Positions 1 to 10,431 of a DNA stretch of 64,000 nucleotides are shown one piece after another (the first letter of the stretch is position 1; the number at the start of each line of letters is the position of its first letter). The notes beneath the pieces were generated by a model, which saw nothing but the letters and a program-made list of their open reading frames with translations, was not told the origin of the DNA and searched no databases. Source of the DNA: Viola odorata. Its lineage: Eukaryota; Streptophyta; Magnoliopsida; Malpighiales; Violaceae. A program made the position numbers and the translations under genes. The stretch spans positions 46,827,661 through 46,891,660 of the forward strand of contig OY829541.1 of assembly GCA_963691705.1 (NCBI GenBank), read 5' to 3'.

Positions 1-923
1 GAGGTGCGGACCCCTTTGGTGCTTCGCCCAGTTCCTTTGGTGGGCCTGTGCATCATTATTCCTCTTCTTTAGGCTATCAAGACGTCTTGCAGGACCTTTC
101 GGGCTATCAGCCTCATGGTACCTTCCTGCCCCCGGGCAGTTCTTCTTCACAGGTTCGCGCCCCTGGTCCTCTGGCTTTCGTTCCCTCTAGCGTTCCTTGG
201 CGGCAACGCTATAATGAAGCCGGAACCTCTTTCAATTTTGCGGCGGATCTTTGTCCATTAAACGGGCTCGGCGAAGTGACCCATCAGGTTGAGTTGTTCG
301 ACTTCCGTACCCGTGGTTTGGCAGCCATCGGGGGCGATGGTTCAGATGAGGTTTCTGCGCTGCTGGCTTCTCAAATTCTGGCCTCATCTGCAGAACGGGA
401 AGCTTTCCTTTCCCTGGCGGAAGATGACCAAGTGAACTCTTTCCGTGCTAGCCTTTTCTCCAATATGATGAAATTTCACTACTGGGCGGAGGAGGTGAAG
501 CATCGGACTGTTTCCCTCCGTTCTGTTTCGGCGGAGCTGTCCAAGGAGCAAGATGAAAAGAAAAAGGTGTTGGCAAATCGTTCCAAGATACTGCTGGCTC
601 ACCACGAGTTACAGAAACAGCATTCCGCTCTGGAAACGGCTTTGTCAGAGGAACAGGCCAAAGTGACTGCTTTGGAGAGTGAGAAGTCCTCTTTAGAAAA
701 GGAGAAGGCAGCTTTGGTGGAAGAGTCAGTCGATATGGGCTGGTGGCATGCTGAACAGACCGCCCGTGTTCTAGTTAAGTGTTTCGAAGAAATTCATGGG
801 GTGGATGCGTACAAGGGCGAAGATGTCGCGAAAGCCTTTCTACAAAGTTCTGCCCATATCAACGAGGCAGGCTATCGCCAAGCCAAGGCAGCGGGCTGGA
901 AACGAAAAGACCCCGAGAGCTGA
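1..923 (+). CDS. Antisense gene of element A, last exon (coiled-coil C-terminus), partial
   Basis: The frame is open from position 3 to a stop at 921-923, on the strand opposite to gag-pol. It is the counterpart of exon 3 (47323-48447) of the intact antisense gene in element E and aligns with it over its whole length with scattered substitutions. The first 90 residues are rich in Ser, Gly and Pro. Residues from about 160 to 230 are Glu/Lys/Leu-rich with heptad-like spacing, predicting a coiled coil. A short segment containing a WW pair and an AxxFLxSS motif follows. Exons 1 and 2 lie left of the window. The function is unknown and no catalytic motif is visible. No stop breaks the visible part, although pol of the same element is damaged. 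Confidence 0.7.
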   Translation, partial: GADPFGASPSSFGGPVHHYSSSLGYQDVLQDLSGYQPHGTFLPPGSSSSQVRAPGPLAFVPSSVPWRQRYNEAGTSFNFAADLCPLNGLGEVTHQVELFDFRTRGLAAIGGDGSDEVSALLASQILASSAEREAFLSLAEDDQVNSFRASLFSNMMKFHYWAEEVKHRTVSLRSVSAELSKEQDEKKKVLANRSKILLAHHELQKQHSALETALSEEQAKVTALESEKSSLEKEKAALVEESVDMGWWHAEQTARVLVKCFEEIHGVDAYKGEDVAKAFLQSSAHINEAGYRQAKAAGWKRKDPES

Positions 924-2026
924 TGTGTCGCGATATTTTGCCGTTCCCTCCAGCGATCAAATATCGCTTGGCTTTTGTCTTTTGCCTTTGCAGCATAAAT
1001 ATTTTGAACAGTGAATCTTTGTAAATCCTTGAGATGCCTTTAATATTTTTAGACAATCCCTTTATCGGTGTTCCTCTTTTATTTTTCTCATCGCGAGACT
1101 TCTCTCGTCACTAAGGTTGCCTTATCCTCACGGTGCGTTTACTTTCTTGAGCAGATCCTTGGTATTTATACCAAGATGACCAAGATCTATGTCGGTTTGG
1201 CCTTTCGATAAGCCTATCGGTATCATGACCACCGCTCCTTCCGCTGCTCAGAAGTATTCTGCACATTTCTAATTGTAGATCGTCAATAACAAAACGAGAT
1301 TTGAGAGACAGTGATTACCCGTAGGAGCCTATTTGCTGCCATCATTGGGCTTTATCACGGAACCCGTTTCGAATCGCGTTGTCCCTCGGCTCTATACTTC
1401 GCCAGGGATTACTCATCCGGTTACTAGCTGGAATTACGCGATCCTTCACGTTTCCCTTATCTCTCGTTCGGCCTTTCTAAGTGCCTCATCTCGTGAGCTG
1501 TCGGATCTGGACGGCTATCACAAGGCTAGGGAATTTTCACTTTTATAGGCGTTGTCCTCTCGTTTAGAACCGTGTCCTTACTTAATGGTTTAGCTGCACC
1601 AGCCCGACCGTTAAGATAGGATTCTTGTTTCTAAACAGAGTTTCTAACTCTTTGGGGCGTGTCTTGTTTTGATGTACCGTCTCCACGAGATCGGTTATCA
1701 TTAAAGAACTTTTCACTCCCAAAGATACCGGGCAGTGCCCTCACTTAGTGAGCCATCTGATCAAGATCGGTCATCACAAGGATAGGACTTTTCACCCCCG
1801 GGGGCGTCAAGGATCTTTCAATCCGACGCTAATCAAGGATACACTGGGGTCGTGCCCTCACTTAGTGGGCCATCTGATCAAGACCGACCATCACAAGGAT
1901 AGGACTTTTCACTCCCAGGGTACCCCCCTTTTTATCTGCACAAAAGCAACCACAAACCCACGAAAACTCTCCTATTGAGCGTTAGCCACGGTTAGGGTCG
2001 TTATAATCCAAATAGTGCAGATAAAA
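924..2026. repeat. Element A spacer between antisense gene and pol, with short tandem repeats
   Basis: This non-coding stretch lies between the two converging 3' ends (antisense gene and pol). From about 1690 to 1930 it carries imperfect repeats built around the words CACTTAGTG, CATCTGATCAAGA and ACAAGGATAGGACTTTTCAC. The two best copies are about 117 bases apart. The same array is present in element E at about 46320-46560. I see no gene here. Confidence 0.7.
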
Positions 2027-2655
2027 TTAAACTCTAGGATAATATAACTTCAAACGAGCGATATTCCAGGAGTTGGATAAGGGCGTACCGTCAAGTGTCT
2101 CCAGGCGATAGGCCCCTCTTCCGACAACGTGGGTTACGCGATACGGTCCTTCCCAGTTAGGACTAAGCTTTCCCATACGTTGTCCGGTTGCTCGCCTGTC
2201 TCGGAGCACCAGGTCACCGTTTTTCAACAATCGCTCTTTGACCTGCCTGTTATGATAACGGGCCATTTTTCTTTTGTAGTGTTGCGTTTTCAGTAGGACT
2301 TCTTCTCGAACCTCTGGTAACGCGTCCAGGTTAGCACGTAACCGTTCCTCATTTCGTTCCTCACGAAAGTGAGCCACCCGTAGGCTCATGGCCCCAATTT
2401 CCACTGGCGTAACGGCTTCAGTTCCAAAAGCCAACGCGAAAGGCGTTTCTCCAGTGCTAACTTTTTCGGTCATGCGGTATGCCCACATCACGTATGGCAA
2501 TTCATCAACCCACTTCTTCTTAGACCCCTCTATGTTTTTCTTAATACCGCTGAGGATGCTTCTATTAGTTACCTCTGCCTGTCCGTTGGTTTGTGGGTGA
2601 GCCACGGAAGAGAATCTCTGCTCAATCCCGAATTCTGAACATTGGTCTTTGAAGA
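2027..2655 (-). pseudogene. Element A integrase C-terminal part
   Basis: Remnant of the integrase catalytic core and C-terminal domain. The segment begins at the end of the core, with HPQTNGQAE carrying the catalytic Glu, and continues through the conserved WAYR and TPFALAFGTEAVTP blocks. It ends in a GDLVLRDRR...GKLSPNWEGPYRV region typical of Gypsy integrase C-termini, and the reading frame closes just after LKLYYPRV. The upstream HHCC zinc finger and the first two catalytic Asp residues are missing because of a 958-base deletion whose junction is near 2650. That deletion also shifts the frame relative to the RNase H part. The same region is complete in element E. Confidence 0.9.
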
Positions 2656-4149
2656 AAACTCTCTTCCTATTCTGAGTCCAGCTAGCAACGCCTCATATTC
2701 GGCTGCGTTATTGGACAAAGGCTGCAAGATTCGAATAGCATACCGTATATGCATATCGTGCGGCCCGTTTATGAAGACTCCGGCCCCCGCCAGTTCTTGG
2801 TTTTTGGCTCCGTCCACATGAACGATCCAAAGATCCGTATATGTTTCTGGGAATGGGAGATCCATATCGTTCCATTCCGCTTCAGGTACACCACTCAAAG
2901 GGTCCTCTGTGAAAGTACACTCTGCTATAAAATCAGCAAGGACCTGAGCCTTTACGGATGGCCGGGACTGGTACCTCAAACCATATTGTTCGAGTTCTAG
3001 GGCCCAGATCAGCATTCTTCCTGAAGATTCAGGCTTTCGAAATATCCTCTTCAAGGGTTGGTCTGTAAGTACAACGATAGGATAAGACTGGAAGTATCGG
3101 TCCATCTTGCGGGCGGCTTGTATAAGGGCGAACGCTATTTTCTCAATACGAGCATATCGCAGTTCCGCGTCCTTTAAGACATGACTCACGAAGTAAACTG
3201 GGCGATGAGTGTGGTTATCGTCACGAACAAGGACGGCGCTGACCACTTCGTCCGCCGCGCTCAAGTATAAGTATAGGGTATCGCCGGACTCGGGCCTTGT
3301 CAATAATAAATCAGATGATAAATAGTCCTTTAAGTCCACAAATGCTTGCTCACATTCTGGGGTCCACCCAAACGTGGCTTTCCGTCGTATGACTTTGAAA
3401 AAAGGGAGGCACTTTTCTCCTTGCTTGGAGACGAATCGTCCCAGAGCGATAACGCGCCCCGTTAGCCTTTGCACTTCCTTAACGGTTCTCGGCGATATCA
3501 TATCATGTATAGCTTTAACCTTAGAAGGATTAGGCTGGATACCTTTCTGGCTAACTACGTAGCCCAAGAACTTACCCGTCTGGAATGCAAACATGCACTT
3601 CCGGGGGTTTAGCTTCATGCGATACCTTTTCATCACATCAAAAACTTCCTTTAGATCCTGCAGGTGATCCTAAAAATTCGCACTCTTCACCAGTATGTCG
3701 TCAACATATGCTTCCACATTTCTCCCTATTTGTTCCTCAAAAATCTTATTTGCCATTCGCTGAAACGTGGCCCCCGCGTTCTTTAGTCCAAATGGCATCG
3801 CTGTGTAGCAATACGTGGCTTTAGGAGTAAGGAAGGCGGTCTTCTCCTCATCCTCTAGGGCCATGGGGATTTGATGATATCCGGAATTGGCGTCCAATGA
3901 GCTTAGATATGCGTATCCAGCGGTTTGATCAACCAACTGATCTATGCGAGGAAGCGGGTAGCAATCCTTAGGACAAGCGTCGTTCAAGTCGGTGAAGTCA
4001 ATGCACATACGCCAGTCTCCATTGGGTTTAGGAACAAGAACCGGGTTGGCTAACCAAGTGGGATACTGTACTTCGCGAATGAAACCCGCGTCAAGGAGCT
4101 TTACAACCTCCTTTTCCACAGCCGACGCTTTTTCGGTGGAGAACGCCCG
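2656..4149 (-). pseudogene. Element A reverse transcriptase, RNase H and archaeal-type RNase H (broken)
   Basis: Reverse transcriptase copies the element RNA into DNA inside the virus-like particle. Fingers and palm motifs are visible: LVPKPNGDWRMCIDF, PLPRIDQLVD, MPFGLKNAGATFQR, and the catalytic YVDDILVK. An in-frame TAG at 3667-3669, just after VKSANF, separates the palm from the thumb. The RNase H1 domain follows (YFVSHVLKDAE, TDQPLKRIF). A second RNase H begins with VHVDGAKN and contains NNAAEYEALLAGL. That tandem RNase H arrangement is a known mark of the plant Tat lineage. The frame ends in foreign residues after the deletion junction. Element E has His rather than a stop at the TAG position. 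Confidence 0.92.
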
Positions 4150-6939
4150 TCATTTTTCCTGAACTGGCTTGACGTCAGGGTCAACGTTAAGCCTGTGCTC
4201 GGCTATTTCTCGTGATATACCTGGCATATCGGCGGGCTTCCATGCGAAATTTCCTTGGCATTTGTTCAACAGCCGTGCCAGTTGAAGATTTTCCGCTGGG
4301 CTGAGTTTATCGCTGACCAGGAAGCTGGCTCCCTCTTTGCCTATCACTGATACGGGTACCATCTTGTCAAGGGGTTGAGCGCGCTTTTCATCACCCTGCT
4401 CGTAGGGGTCTGCCGCTATACACACGTATCTATCGCAGCTTGTCTGGGTCATGAGCGAATAGCATTCTGCCGCCAGTTTCTGATCACCTTTTATCGATAC
4501 CACCCCGTCCCAGGAGGGGTATTTCATCTTTAGATGTTTTTGTGATATCGCCGCTCCAAAGCGATTGAGGAAAGGCCGTCCGAGTATGACGTTATAGGGC
4601 AGATTCAGATCCACAACAAGGAACAACAAATTCTCTGACCGTTTGTAAGTGTCTTCTCGGAAGTATACGGGTAAGGTGATTACTCCCGTAATAGGGATAG
4701 GGGTCCCATCCACTCCGACTATGGGTCTCTTACTAGGCGTTAACTCATCGTGGGGGCGTTTCATGAGGTTGTAAGCTTCCAGCGAAAAAAGGTTCACGGC
4801 ACTCCCGTTGTCCACAAGAGTCCTTCTTATACCATGACTGGCGATGACAGGTGTGACTACCAAGGCGTCATTATGGGGGTAGATAACGCCTTTTTCATCC
4901 TCTTCTGAAAAGGATAAGATCATGCGATCAAGTATGTCTATCGCTCCACCTTTCTTTGTCATGCCGTCTCGCTTACGCTTTTCCCCTTTCGCCACCATCG
5001 ACTGTTCTGATTCATCTGCGTAGGGGATCCCTCCCGCTATGATATTGATTATGGGGATGTCGTCACCATCTATCGCGAAGGTTTCCACACCCTTTCCTTT
5101 GGGAGCGTTATCCGGCTGTGGGACTGGAGGGGGCCTTGGTCGTTCGTCTGCCGCTCTTCTTATCGGATTGTTTCGGGCATCTTCCCTTACTTGAGTCGCA
5201 AATTCTCCCAGATATCCTTCCTCCACCAAGCGTTCTATCGCCCACTTTAATTCTCTGCAAGCCTCTGTGGAATGTCCTCTGGCTTTATGGAATTTACAGT
5301 AAGCGTTTTCTCTTCTGCCTAAAAGCACTCCAGGTTTCGTGGGTGCAGGATAACGGATAGGAAGATCTCGCTGTTCCGCTATCGATAAGATCTCCGCTCT
5401 TGGTACATTCAAGGAGGGAAAATCCGGATCATACGCCCGATTTTTGTTAGCGTTCCCTTGACGCTGATGAGGGGAACTACCTTGTTTTCCTTTCGAGGAA
5501 TTTCCTTTTTGCTTATCGTAGGTCTTTGGGATGTAATCTTTCCGTCGAGCGTAATCATCAGTGTAATGATCGTCAACCAGAGGATTTGCGGGAGCGGCAG
5601 GGATGTGAGGTGCCCCAGGCGGCATATTAAATGTTCTATTTCTATTTTCTTCTTCTTCCATTTTCGCATAATTTTGGGCTTTAAGTCTTAGTGCGTCCAA
5701 GGATATTGGAGGATCCACCATCAATGCATCTTTCAGTTTTCCATAATGGCAGTTTCTTTTCAGAGCTTCTATGGCGAAATCAACGGTAACGCCCGACGTT
5801 AATGACATTTCCAGATCGAATCGGCTGAGGAATTCTTTCAATGTCTCTTGGGGCTTCCGCTGTATGTCAAATAACGCTGCGGCAGATTTCCGAATTGGAA
5901 TTGCTGTACTAAATCTGCTCCAAAATTTGGATTCCAACTGTGCGAAGTTACTAATGGATCCGCCAGGAAGACCTTCAAACCAAAGACGAGCAACTCCCGA
6001 TAAGGTCATAACAAATATCTGACATAAAGCCGCATCACTGTGGGTTTGAAACTGGACGAAATCCTTCACTTTGTTGATGTGCGAAATAGGATCTTTAGTA
6101 CCATCATAAGTATCAGCGGGAAGCTTCACTCGCCTGCTGACCCTGTGACGTCTTATACGACGACTGAAAGGGTGACCTGAGGTATCATCAAGAATCTCAC
6201 GCGCATGACGTGGGGGAGATATGTCTCCTTGTCGCCCTCCTTCCCTTGGTTCAGGTATATGATGTAGCCTGGGAGACCGACTGCGACTCCTGGGAGAACG
6301 ACTTCGATATCTTCTGCTACTGGATCTTTCACTGTATACGGGAGATAAACTCCTGTTTGTTCCTTCCCTCCGTCCGGCCCAACGGTTCCTCAACGCCTCA
6401 AGCTGCCTGTCTTCCTGCAGAAGAAGTCTTTGCGGCATTTGTGGTACATAAGCCTCTACTCCTCCTTGAGTGAGCTGTACGTGACCAACCGGGGGATTTC
6501 CTGCGGATAAAGGCACTTGGGGGTTCTCTGGAAACAACGGGGGCAAAGGTCGATCAGCAACAATAGATGGTGTGAACATGACGCGAGGAGGAACGCTAGA
6601 TCCAGAAGCACCAGGCGTGACTCTAGTGGCCATTTCAGTCAAATATTCCAAGCGGGAACGAAGGGCCGCTATTTTCATAGCAAAGGGATTTTCATTGTTA
6701 AGCACAGATCCTTCCAAAAGAGGAGTATAAAGATCAGATCCCACCGTCTGTGATGAAGAAATGACCGTCTGTGAGGAGATAGATCCTCCGGCGATCCCGA
6801 CCGAGAGGTCCAGAGGTCCCGAGATAGTTGATTGTGTCGTCATAGAGAGGTCAGCAGTAGCAAAAGGAAATAACCGCCTGCGAGTTGAGAAAGGAATATT
6901 GGAAAATGTAGACCGGTCTGGCTCCGATCTGGCTGTCAT
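4150..6939 (-). pseudogene. Element A gag-protease
   Basis: Capsid polyprotein and aspartic protease of the Gypsy element. The likely start is the ATG at 6939, which aligns with 40350 in element E. Residues of about 220-260 are an Arg/Ser-rich stretch. A retrotransposon gag domain follows (ISHINKVKDF to LKEFLSRFDLEM). Next comes a zinc-knuckle-like motif, CKFHKARGHSTEAC. The protease has the active-site motif LVDNGSAV and a downstream ILGRPFLNRFGA block. The frame stops at a TGA (4150-4152) where element E has CGA, the simplest explanation being a C-to-T change. The polyprotein would otherwise continue in frame into reverse transcriptase. Confidence 0.9.
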
Positions 6940-7003
6940 AACCGTTCCGATCTCCCAACTAAACAGAGCTTGGCTATTAAGGACGCTCACTTAATACACC
7001 AAA

Positions 7004-7022
7004 GCTCTCAATGAAAGCACCA
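7004..7022 (-). other. Primer binding site of element A
   Basis: On the minus strand the sequence TGGTGCTTTCATTGAGAGC lies two bases inside the 5' LTR end, the expected place for the tRNA primer binding site. It begins with TGG, complementary to the CCA tail of tRNA. Element E has the same site with one change. The primer tRNA is not identified here. Confidence 0.75.
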
Positions 7023-7024
7023 TT

Positions 7025-7560
7025 TGATAAGATCCGAGATCTCTTCGGGTCGGAAACGGTTGCTGCAGCTAGTCGGAGGGGAAGCGATCGGCGTCGGAGG
7101 TACCTGCAAAGCGCCGGAGGGGGACTCCGGCGTAGACACTCCGATGCTTAAGTCAGTTCGGGTTTTCAGAATGGTAGAGGTTCTCCAAGATGATCTCGAT
7201 CTTACCTTCTGTTTGGAAAGATGGGGGTATTTATAGGCCGAAGTTGGCGATACCTGACAGCGATAAGGGTGCAGCGATAAGCATTGTCCGAAGATATCGC
7301 TTCCAGCGATAATAGGTAAGCCATCGCGGGCGATAATCACGTAAGGCCTATCAGGAGCGACATCCTCTCCGTTCCCCTAGGATGGGATGACGCCGTGCGC
7401 GTAAAGATGCATGAGATCCCCCCCCGCTGAAGTCGACCATCCTAGGAAACGTCCGCCGGCCCGGGCGATAGGTTGGTTTTTCAGGGAAGCGTATAGAAAC
7501 TCGTCAAGGATAGATGCCGTAGCTACAATATTGCCGTCAGGAGCAATCCAATTGTTATCA
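7025..7560 (-). repeat. 5' LTR of element A
   Basis: A 536-base long terminal repeat. On the minus strand it begins TGATAACAATTG and ends GATCTTATCA, matching both LTRs of element E. A TATA box (CTATAAATA on the minus strand, near 7228-7236) marks the transcription start region. The downstream part contains the GC-rich stretch CCGGAGTCCCCCTCCGG. It drives minus-strand transcription of gag-pol. Confidence 0.92.
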
Positions 7561-7596
7561 ATATATATATATATATATTTTTTTTTTTTGAAACAG
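7561..7596 (+). other. AT microsatellite, T-tract and possible splice acceptor before the PMD reading frame
   Basis: The junction between element A and the PMD gene holds an AT dinucleotide run, then a run of about twelve T, then GAAACAG directly before ATG. A pyrimidine tract ending in CAG looks like a 3' splice site, so the ATG at 7597 may open an internal exon whose upstream part was removed or displaced by element A. Confidence 0.4.
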
Positions 7597-9488
7597 ATGA
7601 CTTCGTCTTCATCACGATCCGCTGGTGTCGCTCCGCTGCAACCTCTTGATATGGACTGGATTGGGGAGAGCTCAGGTCATGGGCAAAGAGGACGATTTCT
7701 TTATTTCCCAAAAACCGAAGTGAAGCATCGTTCACAATCCGGAGGGAAAGGAGTGTTGAAGCTCGCCATAGTGAGTCGATCAACGGAGGATCATAATATA
7801 AGCTCCATCGAGGGTCTGGATCAGGGCTTTTTAAGCACTGTATCCCACCTAATTGATGTAAAGGCTTCAGGATCCTGCCCAACCAGCACCGACGTAAACC
7901 TCATCGAGGGTCTGGATCAGTCCTTTTCAAGGACTGCATCCCACCTAATTGATGTAGAAGGTTCAGGATCTCGCCCCACCTTGCCTATTCCTTCCTTTTG
8001 TGGCACAGAAGACTATACCCCGCATCCAGAGATTGCCGAGAGGATCAAGGCGAAGCGTTGTAGATGGGAATCGTCACTTGTTGCTCGAGGGGAGATATCT
8101 TATCTTCACGGCTTTTGGGAGTGGTCACTTCGGACTCAGAGGCGTCTTCGGACCAAAGGACTTCATGAACTCTCACAAGCAGTTGGTGCCGCGGCGTTCG
8201 ACTACCAACATCCAGCTTCCATTTACAGAGCCTTATGCGAGGTATGGTGTCCTGCTACCAACACATTCGTGACTAGATGGGGAGAGGTCGGCATATCACT
8301 ATGGGACATGAGAGAGATTACTGGACTTCCTATCCTTGGAGCTTATTATGAAGAAATAATTCCTACTCTTCTCGAATTGTCAGACAATAGCAATGTCTCT
8401 CGGTGCTGCACATACTTGTTCAAGGCCTTCAAGATCCTAGCAGAAAATAGGAGTGTGGATCGTATTTCCTACGCAGACTGGATTTCATTCTGGCTTAAGA
8501 AGAGTAGTCGATCCTTTGTTGGCAACCCTCAGATGTCTAGTGATTACAAGAAATTGTTGTGACTGAGGCCAGTGATCAAGGATGGGAGGTATGTCAACAA
8601 GGTTGTTCTTAAGAGACCCTCAAAATTCCCTATTCCGAACGACACTCACGGGGATCTTCCGCGGGATACTTTGGAAGCTTTGGACATTTCCTCACCTGAA
8701 GGGGTTTCAGTGGAGATTGCAACATATCTATCTCTCTGGCTATGTCGTTTTATCTTTCCCAGCAGCGAGGGTAATATTCGACCAACGGCATTTATGATTG
8801 CCTCTAGGATGGCCCACAACGTTACCTATAGCCTGGTCCCTCCCATACTTGCCACGATTTACCGAGGATTGAGTCAGACTTCTAATGTGAATGACAAAGG
8901 AGAGCTTGGTTTGATCCCTACTTCCTTCCCGGGTCATTTTCTCTATGCTTGGGCGGCTACCTATTTCACGCAAGGTATATACTCACAAGTTGACGACAGA
9001 TGTGGGCGACCCATCATCCGTAGATATAGAGGCTCAGCAAATGCTCGTTTCCCGTGGGAAGCAGGGTTCGTCGATGGGAGAGAACTTATCCGAGATGGTG
9101 CCAACTTTTTTTGGAATCCTATCCATCTTGCTTCACCTCCTGGCATGTATAAAGATGACGGAACGCTTTCGACCGAAATGCTTGAATTTATGGTGAGCAT
9201 TCGTCCAGGAAGACTTTCTCGTTCAAATGGGTCATTTCAGATCTTGGAGTGGTACTACCCCCATCGTTTCGCAAGACAACAAGGGTATAGACAAAGCCTT
9301 CCGGGATCCATAGCTTTGCATGAAGACAAACTTAGCTCTCACGCTCACCTCTCTTACTAGTTGTCCCTGACACAGACATGTAGTGGCGTGTCCTTCATTG
9401 TTCCACCACCTAGCCCTAACATTCAACTCGAGTGTTTTGACACTTACGTATCATGGTGGGCTAGAGGGTCGGCTGTTGTTTTATATAG
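7597..9488 (+). pseudogene. Plant mobile domain (PMD, aminotransferase-like) protein gene, 5' part
   Basis: The reading frame runs from ATG 7597 in one phase to 9488, broken by a TGA at 8560-8562 and a TAG at 9358-9360. Residues of about 65-130 contain a roughly 34-residue duplication (IEGLDQ...SHLIDV twice). From about residue 145 onward the protein matches the plant mobile domain family: WESSLVARGEISYLHGFWEW, a central FVTRWGEVGISLWDMREITGLPILG, then WLKKSSRSFVG, and GHFLYAWAATYF and W-rich blocks further on. PMD proteins occur both as plant nuclear proteins involved in silencing and development and as passengers in transposons. No catalytic role is assigned. At 9489 the gene is interrupted by element B and resumes at 29667 in the same phase. 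The two stops make it a pseudogene. Confidence 0.88.
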
Positions 9489-10169
9489 CATCTTGTTGAT
9501 ACCCGAATTTTGACACCATTTTTAATTGATTTTAGCGTTTCTGTTATTTACTTAATTTACTGTCATTTTTAGTTGATTTACTGTCGCTAGCATTTTTAAA
9601 ATTTTCATCGCGTTTTAGCATCGTCAGCTTTCGAAATCGCATTTTTAATTTTTCGTCACGTATTTTCATTATTATTATCATTATTATTTTTAGCCTTAAA
9701 AATCACATTTTTGACTATCCGGCCGTCGTTTGCTAGTTTTTTCTTCATTTTAGGTCATCACATGAATTTTAGGATTTTTAGTATTTTAGCGCATTTTTTA
9801 GTTTTTTTATTTTTTTAATTATTATTTTCGTTCGAGCTTTTATTGGACCCGAGTAAGTTTGCTCGGACAATAGCTTGAATTTCAAATGTTTTCCATCAAC
9901 TAGTTGCTAGCTTTTTTTCCGTTCACAACGATCTACAGCGTTTCGTGTAATTTTCGGCATAATGTCATTATTTTTCCGTTCGAACGTTTCACATTTTTGA
10001 ACGAGAAAATAAATACGTTAAACAAAAAAATTTCATCATTCGCTGTAGACGGTTAAACTCGTCGTATTTTTCTCTATGTGCTGGTACCTTCGATTCAAAA
10101 AGTCAGAACGTTTGCTCGCAGGACTCGGCTCGAGGCCATTTAAAAAAAGATAAAGGGCAAGTTGATCAC

Positions 10170-10251
10170 AACCGTTGATCTGGTCAACTAAAAAAAGTCA
10201 ACCAGATCAACGGTTGACTAATTAATCAACCATGGTGCACATGCACCATGG
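10170..10251. promoter_or_regulatory. Two adjacent inverted repeats in element B LTR
   Basis: Arms AACCGTTGATCTGGT (10170-10184) and ACCAGATCAACGGTT (10201-10215) are perfect complements around a 16-base loop. Next to them 10230-10251 is a near-perfect palindrome of CCATGGTGCA and TGCACCATGG separated by CA. The second palindrome is exact again in the 3' LTR (26898-26919). They could be binding sites for dimeric regulators or form RNA hairpins. Confidence 0.6.
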
Positions 10252-10386
10252 ACGTGAACAGCAGCGGAGCAGGCCACCGAGCAGCCTGCTCCCGTCGCCT
10301 CCAAGCCGTTTCTTGTCCCGTCAACCATCATCACGGCCACCGTAGTTGCCACCTCTCCTCCCCTAGCCACCCCGACATCATCACAG

Positions 10387-10431
10387 TGACGTCATCACCT
10401 CGTCTCCATCGACTCAGAAATGCTATAAATA
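10387..10431 (+). promoter_or_regulatory. Element B LTR core promoter: TGACGTCA site and TATA box
   Basis: CTATAAATA at 10423-10431 is a canonical plant TATA box. TGACGTCA, the palindromic core bound by plant bZIP (TGA/CRE-type) factors, lies about 30 bases upstream at 10387-10394. In the 3' LTR the TATA box is kept (about 27090) but the bZIP core reads TGATATCA. Confidence 0.6.

Larger units (their letters stand above)
1..7560 (-). mobile_element. Element A: Tat-type Ty3/Gypsy LTR retrotransposon, 5' part, cut by window edge
   Basis: Minus-strand LTR retrotransposon. The order read leftwards is 5' LTR (7025-7560), primer binding site (7004-7022), gag-protease, reverse transcriptase, RNase H, archaeal-type RNase H, integrase, a repeat-bearing spacer, then an antisense gene that runs off position 1. 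It is colinear with element E (39728 to about 48236) in inverted orientation, so the two copies form a large inverted pair. Unlike E it has stop codons in pol and a 958-base internal deletion, so this copy is defective. The 3' LTR and target duplication lie outside the window. Confidence 0.93.

Noticed and set aside
7597..9488. PMD gene as an ordinary host gene or a Mutator-type transposon gene
   Set aside because: It has several in-frame stops and no Mutator transposase or terminal inverted repeats are seen. It lies in the antisense slot of a Tat-type element, so transposon cargo fits better, though host origin is not fully excluded.
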